Part shown: positions 56,982 to 64,000 of the stretch, piece by piece
How positions within the stretch are numbered: the stretch's first letter is position 1
Layout: each line of letters starts with the position of its first letter
Origin: Labilibacter marinus
Lineage (GTDB): Bacteria; Bacteroidota; Bacteroidia; Bacteroidales; Marinilabiliaceae
Length of the DNA stretch: 64,000 nt
Direction of reading: 5' to 3'
Assembly: GCF_001659685.2 (NCBI RefSeq)
Contig: NZ_LXYE02000044.1
Coordinates: forward strand, 1-64,000
Translations under genes and position numbers: made by a program
The notes under the pieces: generated by a model
The model's database searches: none
Seen by the model: the letters and a program-made list of their open reading frames with translations, nothing else
Told to the model about the DNA's origin: nothing

Positions 56982-57734
56982 ATGTTAGAGATAAAAGACT
57001 TACACGCCAAAATAGACGACAAAGAAATATTAAGAGGAATAAACCTGACTGTTAAACCAGGAGAAGTACATGCCATCATGGGCCCCAATGGATCTGGTAA
57101 AAGTACTTTATCATCGGTACTAGCAGGAAGCGAAGTATTTGATGTATCTGAAGGTTCTGCCAGCTTTTATGGTAAAGACTTATTAGATATGCCTGCAGAA
57201 GATAGAGCTCGCGAAGGTTTATTTTACAGCTTCCAGTATCCTGTAGAAATTCCTGGAGTAAGCATGGTTAACTTTATGCGTACTGCAGTTAATGAGCACA
57301 GAAAATACAACGAGCTTAAACCATATACAGCCAGTGAATTTTTAAAGTTGATGCGCGAAAAGAAAAAGTTAGTAGAAATTGATTCTAACCTAACTAATCG
57401 CTCAGTAAACGAAGGTTTCTCTGGTGGAGAAAAAAAGAAGAATGAAATCTTTCAGATGGCAATGCTTCAACCTAAAGTAGCTATTTTAGATGAAACAGAT
57501 TCTGGTTTAGATATTGATGCTTTAAGAATTGTTGCCAATGGGGTTAACAAATTAAAGTCTGAAAACAACGCCACTATTGTAATTACGCATTACCAACGCT
57601 TATTAGACCATATTGTACCTGATTTTGTGCATGTATTATACAAAGGGCGTATTGTAATGTCAGCTGGAAAAGAGCTAGCGCATGAATTGGAAGAAAAAGG
57701 TTACGACTGGATTAAAAAACAATTCGAAGACTAA
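56982..57734 (+). CDS. sufC: Fe-S cluster assembly ATPase SufC
   Basis: A 250-residue ABC-type ATPase that drives conformational change in SufBC2D. The Walker A is GPNGSGKST, the signature is NEGFSGGEKKKNE, the Walker B is AILDETDSGLD, and the switch His lies in VITHYQRLL. Start at the ATG 56982 (MLEIKDLHAKI), preceded by AGAAG; the frame reaches a TTG at 56946 inside the repeat spacer. Length is normal. It lies 28 bp before sufD. Confidence 0.98.
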   Translation: MLEIKDLHAKIDDKEILRGINLTVKPGEVHAIMGPNGSGKSTLSSVLAGSEVFDVSEGSASFYGKDLLDMPAEDRAREGLFYSFQYPVEIPGVSMVNFMRTAVNEHRKYNELKPYTASEFLKLMREKKKLVEIDSNLTNRSVNEGFSGGEKKKNEIFQMAMLQPKVAILDETDSGLDIDALRIVANGVNKLKSENNATIVITHYQRLLDHIVPDFVHVLYKGRIVMSAGKELAHELEEKGYDWIKKQFED

Positions 57735-57762
57735 TCGTTGAACCTTTTAAAACCAATGTAAA

Positions 57763-59157
57763 ATGAGCATTACAGGTACAGATATTAAAATAGAACAAAA
57801 ATATATTTCGCTTTTTGCGGAACAGGAAGAAATCCTAAACAAATCTGTTTCGGGACATATTGCTGCACAAAGAGCTGAAGCTATTCAACAATTTGAGGCA
57901 AAGGGCATTCCTACCAAAAAGGTTGAAAACTATAAGTATACCAATATGGTTCCTCTTTTCGAGGAGGAATATGGTTATGATTTTGAGCACGAAGTATTTA
58001 AACAAGACCTTTCTGAGGTATTTAATTGCAATGTGCATGAGTTAGAAGCTACTACCATTTATTTAATTAACGGATGGTATTACCGCAAAAATGAAATTAC
58101 TACCAGTCTGCCTGAGGGTGTTTTAATTGGTAGCTTAGCGGAGCATTCAAAATCGCACCCTGAGATATTCGAAAAGCATTATAACCAATACGCCAAGAAT
58201 GACGAAGATAGTCTGGTTGCTTTAAACACGGCGTATGCACAAGATGGATTTTTCATTTACATTCCCAAAGGTGTCGTGATTGAAAAACCTATTCAGATTG
58301 TGAACATCATGCATTCGCAAAAAGACTTGATGGCCTTTCCTAGAAACCTTGTGGTGATTGAGGAAAATGCACAAGCTAAGATTTTGTTTTGCGAACACAC
58401 TTTAGCGGATCAAAAGTATTTGCTTTCTGGTGTTACCGAGGCTTTTGTTGACAAGAATGCTGTTTTTGATATTTATAACATTCAAAATCAGCACAATTTA
58501 ACAACTAATGTGTCTTCTTTCTTTGTAAAACAGAAACAGCACTCTAGTATATTAACACATAATCTTACGCTGCATACAGGTGTTACCAGAAATAACATTT
58601 ATGTGGATATGGATGATGAACATTGCGAATCACATGTGTACGGTTTATTTATTTCTGATAAAAACCAACATGTAGATAACTTCTCGTTTATCGACCATGC
58701 AAAACCAAACTGTTACAGCGAAGAGTTATTCAAAGGTGTACTTGACGATGCTGCCACAGCTACTTTTGCAGGTAAAATAATGGTTCGCCCCGATGCGCAA
58801 AAAACAAATGCTTTTCAGCGTAATGATAATTTGCTATTGACCGATACTGCCAAAATGAACACCAAACCTATGTTGGAGATTTATGCCGACGATGTGAAGT
58901 GTTCTCACGGTGCAACAGTAGGTCAGCTAGATGAAAAAGCAATGTTTTATTTGCGCTCTAGAGGAATCAGCAAAGAGGAGTCTAGAATATTACTGATGTA
59001 TGCATTTGCCTACGAAGCGGTTGAAAAAATTAGAGTAGAAGCTGTTCGCGAGCAAATTAGAGAATTAGTGGAGAATGTATTTAGAGGGGAACTTAACAAA
59101 TGTAATTCTTGCGTTTTATGCAATCAAGATGGTACAGAAGGTAATTCTTGCATGTAA
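57763..59157 (+). CDS. sufD: Fe-S cluster assembly protein SufD
   Basis: A 464-residue SufD, the structural partner of SufB. It has the N-terminal helical part (KKVENYKYTNMVPLF), FIYIPKGVVIEKPIQIVNIM, and the beta-helix with KTNAFQRNDNLLLTDTAKM and VKCSHGATVGQLDEKAMFYL, then IRELVENVFRGEL. The C-terminus carries four cysteines (KCNSCVLCNQDGTEGNSC), a richer tail than usual. It is in the sufBCDSE operon, with a repeat-bearing 107-bp spacer to sufS. Confidence 0.97.
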   Translation: MSITGTDIKIEQKYISLFAEQEEILNKSVSGHIAAQRAEAIQQFEAKGIPTKKVENYKYTNMVPLFEEEYGYDFEHEVFKQDLSEVFNCNVHELEATTIYLINGWYYRKNEITTSLPEGVLIGSLAEHSKSHPEIFEKHYNQYAKNDEDSLVALNTAYAQDGFFIYIPKGVVIEKPIQIVNIMHSQKDLMAFPRNLVVIEENAQAKILFCEHTLADQKYLLSGVTEAFVDKNAVFDIYNIQNQHNLTTNVSSFFVKQKQHSSILTHNLTLHTGVTRNNIYVDMDDEHCESHVYGLFISDKNQHVDNFSFIDHAKPNCYSEELFKGVLDDAATATFAGKIMVRPDAQKTNAFQRNDNLLLTDTAKMNTKPMLEIYADDVKCSHGATVGQLDEKAMFYLRSRGISKEESRILLMYAFAYEAVEKIRVEAVREQIRELVENVFRGELNKCNSCVLCNQDGTEGNSCM

Positions 59158-59276
59158 ACATCAGTCAATAGGCATTGGACATTGGTTTTTAGTTTCAAAC
59201 ATACTACTAACAGATGGCTAGTGCCTTAACAAACAATAACTAATGACGAATCAACCATTGACTAATGACTAAGTTA
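59158..59276 (+). repeat. Spacer of ACTAATGAC-type words between sufD and sufS
   Basis: CATTGGACATTGG near the left end and ACTAATGAC twice (about 59239-59247 and 59261-59269) near the right end. The second copy contains the sufS ATG (59265). Similar words form the hairpin after dprA. Confidence 0.55.
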
Positions 59277-60488
59277 GACATTCAAGACATACGCAAACAG
59301 TTTCCCATTTTAGATAGTGTAATACACGGTAAGCCTTTAGCATATTTTGATAATGCTGCCACAACGCACAAACCTAACAGGGTAGTAAATAAGGTAAAAG
59401 AGGTTTACGAAACACTGAATAGTAATATTCATCGTGGCGTACATCATCTGAGTAACCTTGCCACTGTAGCACACGAGGAAGCTCGAATTAAGGTTCAGAA
59501 ATTTATTAATGCAGCCCATTCTCACGAAGTCATATTTACTTCTGGAGCAACTGCATCTATAAATATGCTGGCTAATTCTTTTGGCGATACGTATATTGAA
59601 GAAGGTGATGAAATTATCATTTCTACCATGGAGCATCACTCTAACATTGTTCCATGGCAAATGATTTGCAAAAGAAAGAAAGCGGTACTTAAGGTTATTC
59701 CCATCGATGAAAATGGAGATTTAATAATAGAGGAGTTGGATAATCTTTTGTCTCCTAAAACGAAATTAGTTGCCGTTGCTTATGTCTCAAATGCTTTAGG
59801 CACCATTAATCCTATTGAAGATATTATTCGTAAAACTCATGCCAATAATTCTTTAATTATGATTGATGCCTCTCAGGCTGTTCATCACTTTAAAGTGGAT
59901 GTGCAAGCTTTAGATTGTGATTTCTTGGTTTTTTCTGGACATAAAATTTATGGACCAACAGGAACAGGTGCTCTTTACGGAAAGGAAAAATACCTGAACG
60001 AAATGGAGCCTTGGCAAGGTGGTGGCGAAATGATAAAGTCGGTTAGTTTTGAAGAAACAACATACAACGAGTTACCTTTTAAATTTGAAGCAGGAACGCC
60101 CAACATTGCTGGAGCCATTGGTTTAGGAGAAGCGATTGATTTTGTTTCGGAATTAGGCGTTGAGAATATTCATGCTTACGAAGATGAAGTTTTGAAGTAT
60201 GCCACAGAGCAATTCTTAAAAATACCAGGCATGCGAATTATTGGCACCGCTAAAAAGAAAGCCAGTGTAATTTCATTTTTAGTGGGTGATATTCATCCTT
60301 TTGATATGGGTACCATGTTAGATAAATTGGGATTGGCCGTTAGAACAGGTCACCACTGTGCACAGCCTGTGATGGATTTTTATAAGATTCCAGGAACCTT
60401 GCGTGCTTCCTTTGCGGTTTATAATACCAAAGAAGAAGTTGACCGATTGGTTGAAGGCATTTCTAAGGTAGCCATGTTGTTTGGGTAA
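59265..60488 (+). CDS. sufS: Cysteine desulfurase SufS
   Basis: A 407-residue group II cysteine desulfurase, PLP-dependent, which takes sulfur from cysteine for cluster assembly. Landmarks are YFDNAATTHKPNRV, the PLP lysine in VFSGHKIYGPTGTGALYGK, and the active-site Cys in RTGHHCAQP. The following gene is its partner sufE. Start at ATG 59265; the codon sits in a repeat word and has no strong ribosome site. Confidence 0.97.
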   Translation: MTKLDIQDIRKQFPILDSVIHGKPLAYFDNAATTHKPNRVVNKVKEVYETLNSNIHRGVHHLSNLATVAHEEARIKVQKFINAAHSHEVIFTSGATASINMLANSFGDTYIEEGDEIIISTMEHHSNIVPWQMICKRKKAVLKVIPIDENGDLIIEELDNLLSPKTKLVAVAYVSNALGTINPIEDIIRKTHANNSLIMIDASQAVHHFKVDVQALDCDFLVFSGHKIYGPTGTGALYGKEKYLNEMEPWQGGGEMIKSVSFEETTYNELPFKFEAGTPNIAGAIGLGEAIDFVSELGVENIHAYEDEVLKYATEQFLKIPGMRIIGTAKKKASVISFLVGDIHPFDMGTMLDKLGLAVRTGHHCAQPVMDFYKIPGTLRASFAVYNTKEEVDRLVEGISKVAMLFG

Positions 60489-60550
60489 ACTTTTTAAAAT
60501 TTGCATATTTGCCCTCTCAAAAAATAGTATAGCAACATACACTTTATACA

Positions 60551-60973
60551 ATGACGATTAAGGAAATACAAGACGAAATAGTAGAAGAATTTAGCGCATT
60601 TGACGAATGGATGGACAAGTATGCCTACCTAATTGAATTAGGTAACGACCTTGAACCATACAATGATGACTATAGAGTGGAGCAGAACATTCTTGAAGGC
60701 TGCCAGTCTAAAGTGTGGTTACATGCATGGATGGAAGATGGAAAGGTATTTTATATGGGCGATAGCGATGCTATTATTGTAAAGGGGATTGTTGCCTTAA
60801 TGATTAGAGCCTTATCTGGCCAAAGCCCTAATGACATTCTAGATAGTGACTTATCATTTATTGATGAAGTAGGATTAAAAGACCACTTATCCCCTACTCG
60901 CTCTAATGGTCTTGTTGCCATGATAAAACAAATGCGTCTATTTGCTATCGCATTTAAAGCAAAGCAAGCCTAA
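60551..60973 (+). CDS. sufE: Sulfur acceptor SufE
   Basis: A 140-residue SufE that accepts persulfide sulfur from SufS and passes it to SufBC2D. The sulfur-carrying Cys lies in NILEGCQSKVWLH (about residue 51). The rest has normal SufE features (GDSDAIIVKGIVALMI, ALSGQSPNDIL). It lies 62 bp after sufS and 64 bp before the SufT-like gene. Confidence 0.97.
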   Translation: MTIKEIQDEIVEEFSAFDEWMDKYAYLIELGNDLEPYNDDYRVEQNILEGCQSKVWLHAWMEDGKVFYMGDSDAIIVKGIVALMIRALSGQSPNDILDSDLSFIDEVGLKDHLSPTRSNGLVAMIKQMRLFAIAFKAKQA

Positions 60974-61037
60974 ACATAACTAGGCAGTAACTGTTATTAA
61001 ATAAAAAACAAAACAGTCATCAAGATATTTTTCAATT

Positions 61038-61355
61038 ATGACAAACGAATTTTTATCTAAAGAAGAAGAAATCGTTAACACACTAAAAACAATATTTGAC
61101 CCTGAGATACCTGTAAATATTTACGACTTAGGTTTAATATATGAAGTGAATGTAAACGCAGAAGGGAAAGCCAACGTTGTGATGACTTTAACTTCGCCCA
61201 ACTGTCCTGTGGCAGAATCAATGCCTGAAGAGGTATTTGAAAAGGTGAGCGAAGTAGATGGAATTACACATGTGGATGTTAACCTAACATTTGACCCACC
61301 TTGGACAAAGGATATGCTTTCGGAAGAGGCTATGCTTGAGCTTGGCTTATTATAG
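61038..61355 (+). CDS. sufT: SufT-like Fe-S maturation protein (MIP18/DUF59 family)
   Basis: A 105-residue MIP18-family protein with DPEIPVNIYDLGLIYEV and TSPNCPVAESMPEEV, whose Cys is the conserved one of the family. SufT proteins help mature Fe-S enzymes. Its place right after sufBCDSE supports this reading; the symbol is by family and position. It ends 14 bp before queG. Confidence 0.9.
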   Translation: MTNEFLSKEEEIVNTLKTIFDPEIPVNIYDLGLIYEVNVNAEGKANVVMTLTSPNCPVAESMPEEVFEKVSEVDGITHVDVNLTFDPPWTKDMLSEEAMLELGLL

Positions 61356-61369
61356 ACAAACATATTTCC

Positions 61370-62314
61370 TTGGATATACTCAAAGCATCATATACCGAAC
61401 GTATTGAAAACAAAGCTAAAGAATTGGGCTTTGATGCTTGCGGTTTCACAAAGGCCGAAGAGTTATCTGAAGAAAAAGAGATATTAAAGAATTGGTTGGA
61501 CCAGAAAATGTATGGCAATATGCATTATATGGCCAACCACTTCGAAAAAAGAATCAATCCTGCCCAATTAGTTGAAGGAGCAAAATCAGTTATTGTACTG
61601 CTCACCAACTACACTCCCAAAGAAAAGCAGTCTGACCCCGAAGCCCCTATTATTGCCCGCTATGCTTACGGACAGGATTACCATCACGTCATTAAAGACA
61701 GATTAAAACTGCTTTTTGAATTTATTAAAGAAGATATTTATCCAGATCTTGAAGGTAGATGCTTTGTTGACTCAGCTCCTGTGTTAGAGCGAAGTTTGGC
61801 TGTTAAAGCTGGACTAGGTTGGATAGGAAAAAACACGCACTTAATTCATAAAAAGCTAGGCAGTTACGTTTTTATATCCGAATTGATTATAAACCTTGAA
61901 TTACCCAGTTCCTCTCCTATAAAAGAAGCTTGCGGTGGCTGTACGCGCTGTATTGACGCTTGCCCTACAGATGCACTAATCTCTGAAAGAACATTGGATG
62001 CACGTAAATGCATTTCTTATCTAACTATCGAAAATAAGGAAGCTATTCCCGAAGAATTCAAAAGCCAAATGGAAAATCGCGTTTTTGGATGTGACATTTG
62101 CCAGGAAGTATGTCCGTGGACCTGGAAATCTAGACCTCATCGCATAGAAGAATTAAAGCCTAATGACAGAATCCTATCGCTTAGTAAAGAAAAATGGCAT
62201 CATTTAACACAAGAGGAATTTAGCGAAGTATTCAGAAAATCAGCCGTTAAAAGAGCTAAATTCTCAGGACTTAAAAGAAACATTGATTTTATCATGTCAA
62301 AAAAGAAGGAATAG
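61370..62314 (+). CDS. queG: Epoxyqueuosine reductase QueG
   Basis: A 314-residue enzyme that reduces epoxyqueuosine to queuosine in tRNA, using a cobalamin and two [4Fe-4S] clusters. Landmarks are FDACGFTKAEEL, the ferredoxin-like C-G-G-C-T-R-C-I-D-A-C-P, and CDICQEVCPW. It is shorter than the E. coli protein because the C-terminal HEAT-like part is absent, as in many homologues. The start is a TTG at 61370: there is no upstream in-frame ATG before a stop at 61337, and the next Met is inside the conserved domain. Confidence 0.95.
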   Translation: MDILKASYTERIENKAKELGFDACGFTKAEELSEEKEILKNWLDQKMYGNMHYMANHFEKRINPAQLVEGAKSVIVLLTNYTPKEKQSDPEAPIIARYAYGQDYHHVIKDRLKLLFEFIKEDIYPDLEGRCFVDSAPVLERSLAVKAGLGWIGKNTHLIHKKLGSYVFISELIINLELPSSSPIKEACGGCTRCIDACPTDALISERTLDARKCISYLTIENKEAIPEEFKSQMENRVFGCDICQEVCPWTWKSRPHRIEELKPNDRILSLSKEKWHHLTQEEFSEVFRKSAVKRAKFSGLKRNIDFIMSKKKE

Positions 62315-62396
62315 GCATACAATATTGACTATAATATACTATTTTTAGTAAACTGAGTTCAAGCTAATATTAATGGCTCAGCACACTAAATAAAGT

Positions 62397-63257
62397 ATGA
62401 CTAAAAATTCCTTTACCCCTTTTAAAATAACATCTAAAGACGGAACCAAACTACACGGCAATTATCTAAAACCTAGCGAATCGCCTGTAGCTATATTGTA
62501 TTTTGTACATGGTTTGGGAAGTCATTCTGGGAGATTTCTGCAATCTACTTGCTTGTTTGCTGATAAAAACATAGCTTCTATAGGTATTGATTTACGTGGC
62601 AATGGCCTATCCGAAGGACAAAGAGGTCATATTAATGTATTAAGCGAATACATGGAGGACATTGATGCCTGCATAGAATATAGTCATCGTTTTATTTCGC
62701 CGGATATTCCTAAAATAATAATGGGAAACAGCATGGGTGGTGCTGTGGCGCTAAACTACGCTTTATCTAGTAGTACCCCATTTATTGGAATAATTATGGC
62801 AGCCCCTTGGCTACAATTAACCAAACCTATTGGCTGGTTAAAATATAGCACCATGGCTATTTTAAGCAAAATTATGCCGCGCTTTACATTTTCATCAAAG
62901 GTAAGACCTCCACAAACATTAGAGGACAATGAAAAACCTGCCGACTACGAGGAGGATGAACTAATTCATAAAATTATTTCATCCCGTTTATTTATGATTA
63001 TTGATCGTTTAGGGAAGCATATATTACATCAAATAGACTGCTTTACTCCGACTTTAATACTTCATAGCACCAACGACCCTGTTACAGCCTACAAAGCGAG
63101 CGAACAACTTTGCAAAAAACATGAACTTACAACCCAGTTAATAACATTAGACTTATTTACTCACGAGGTTCCTTTTGAAGAGGATAACAAAGTAAGTATT
63201 GAAGTAGAAAAGTTCATTGATAAACTACTATCTAACTATGGAAAATTTCAGGACTGA
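62397..63257 (+). CDS. Alpha/beta-hydrolase (lysophospholipase/monoacylglycerol-lipase type)
   Basis: A 286-residue hydrolase. The oxyanion region is YFVHGLGSHSGRF, the nucleophile elbow is GNSMGGAVAL (Ser about residue 115), the acid is in STNDPV, and the His in FTHEVPFEED. No signal peptide, so it is cytoplasmic. The family (Hydrolase_4) acts on monoacylglycerols or lysophospholipids; the substrate is not certain. Its 3' end overlaps the GSCFA gene start by 20 bp, so the two are coupled. Confidence 0.9.
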   Translation: MTKNSFTPFKITSKDGTKLHGNYLKPSESPVAILYFVHGLGSHSGRFLQSTCLFADKNIASIGIDLRGNGLSEGQRGHINVLSEYMEDIDACIEYSHRFISPDIPKIIMGNSMGGAVALNYALSSSTPFIGIIMAAPWLQLTKPIGWLKYSTMAILSKIMPRFTFSSKVRPPQTLEDNEKPADYEEDELIHKIISSRLFMIIDRLGKHILHQIDCFTPTLILHSTNDPVTAYKASEQLCKKHELTTQLITLDLFTHEVPFEEDNKVSIEVEKFIDKLLSNYGKFQD

Positions 63258-64000
63258 GATACATATAGAAGATTCGAACAATAAAATAGAATATAACGAC
63301 CCTACTCTATTTATTGGCTCATGTTTTGCCGACAATATAGGAGGTAAATTTACGCAATGTAGATTACCTTCCATGATAAACCCATTTGGGGTAATGTATA
63401 ACCCCATTAGTGTTGCCAATACCTTAAGCTCTATTATTCATAAAAAAGAGTATACCGAATCAGATTTACGATTTCACAACGACCTTTGGTTAAGCTTCGA
63501 ACATCACGGTTCATTTTCTGACCCAAACAAAGAGCAATGTTTACAAAAGATTAATACAAGCTGCAACAATGCTCATATTCAATTAAAAAAGAGTAAGTAT
63601 TTATTTATCACTTTTGGGACCGCTTGGGTATATCAATTAAATGAAACCAGTCAGATTGTATCCAACTGCCATAAATATGCTGCCAAACTTTTCAATCGAT
63701 ACATGCTTAATATGGATGAAATAGTGGACTTGTATAAGTCGGCACTAATCGAGTTACTGGTATTCAATCCTGAGGTTAAGATTGTTTTTACGGTAAGTCC
63801 CGTTCGCCATTGGAAAGATGGTGCTCATGGGAATATGCTAAGCAAAGCTACATTACTTATGGCTATTGATAAGATATGTGAAATGTTTGAAAGTTGCTCC
63901 TATTTTCCTGCATACGAAATTCTTATGGATGATTTACGGGATTATCGTTTTTATTCAAGTGACATGATACACCCAAACTCAACTGCCATCGACTATGTAT
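63238..64000 (+). CDS. GSCFA-domain protein, cut by the window edge
   Basis: An open frame starting at ATG 63238 (MENFRTEIHIEDSN) and running off the right end without a stop, 254 codons present. The family motif GSCFA is in LFIGSCFADNIGG, and the later FGTAWVY, VSPVRHWKDG and DMIHPNSTA match the SGNH-like catalytic core of GSCFA proteins. These are thought to be hydrolases. It overlaps the hydrolase stop by 20 bp, so the two are probably cotranscribed. Confidence 0.9.
   Translation, partial: MENFRTEIHIEDSNNKIEYNDPTLFIGSCFADNIGGKFTQCRLPSMINPFGVMYNPISVANTLSSIIHKKEYTESDLRFHNDLWLSFEHHGSFSDPNKEQCLQKINTSCNNAHIQLKKSKYLFITFGTAWVYQLNETSQIVSNCHKYAAKLFNRYMLNMDEIVDLYKSALIELLVFNPEVKIVFTVSPVRHWKDGAHGNMLSKATLLMAIDKICEMFESCSYFPAYEILMDDLRDYRFYSSDMIHPNSTAIDYV

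Overview
The window is AT-rich DNA from a member of the Bacteroidota, probably a marine Marinilabiliales/Bacteroidales relative (inference). The evidence is the Bacteroidetes-type -7 promoter element TAnnTTTG upstream of several genes, weak or absent Shine-Dalgarno sequences, a PorP/SprF protein, a SprB-repeat giant protein with a type B type IX secretion (T9SS) sorting domain, a DUF5103-type T9SS plug protein, a GSCFA protein, and a complete Na+-translocating NADH:quinone oxidoreductase operon that fits a sodium-rich habitat. No mobile element, phage gene, CRISPR array, rRNA or tRNA was seen.

Layout. 1-7.4 kb: a leucine-rich-repeat protein, a TPR sensor histidine kinase, then on the minus strand an AsmA-like protein, a thioredoxin-fold lipoprotein and a Cys-rich lipoprotein in one tight string. 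7.5-13.5 kb: nqrABCDEF (minus) with a clear promoter and terminator. 13.7-22.7 kb: a sensor kinase with a periplasmic solute-binding domain, a T9SS plug-like protein, a GIDE-like membrane protein, 1-pyrroline-5-carboxylate dehydrogenase, a DivIC/FtsB-like division protein, a small membrane protein, a family 2 glycosyltransferase and an OmpH/Skp-like lipoprotein. 22.8-44.9 kb: a PorP/SprF-type outer-membrane protein and, just upstream of it on the same strand, one 20.9-kb gene for a 6970-residue modular surface protein. 45.1-50.1 kb: dprA, a small membrane protein, a repeat-bearing spacer, aroB and aroA. 50.3-54.9 kb: a multi-PAS histidine kinase, an exported thioredoxin/AhpC-fold protein, and an ECF sigma factor with a composite anti-sigma protein. 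55.4-62.3 kb: sufBCDSE, a SufT-like MIP18 gene and queG. 62.4-64 kb: an alpha/beta hydrolase and a GSCFA protein cut by the window edge.

How the genes work together. The 6970-aa protein and the PorP/SprF protein form a likely secretion and anchoring unit like SprB-SprF of Flavobacterium, so the plus-strand T9SS plug protein fits the same cell-envelope theme. The suf genes supply Fe-S clusters, and QueG next to them is itself a [4Fe-4S] enzyme. aroB-aroA are two shikimate steps side by side.

The least ordinary features are: the internal architecture of the giant protein (about 35 SprB-like units, a three-unit super-repeat with redistributed cysteines, and 19 copies of a second repeat type I cannot name); a perfect 12-bp hairpin between it and its secretion partner; an 11-bp-phased GCGAAG array next to a 31-bp-phased repeat in the 830-bp spacer before aroB; the Cys-rich lipoprotein/thioredoxin lipoprotein pair; and an anti-sigma protein that carries a carboxypeptidase-regulatory-like domain and a TonB-C-like domain.
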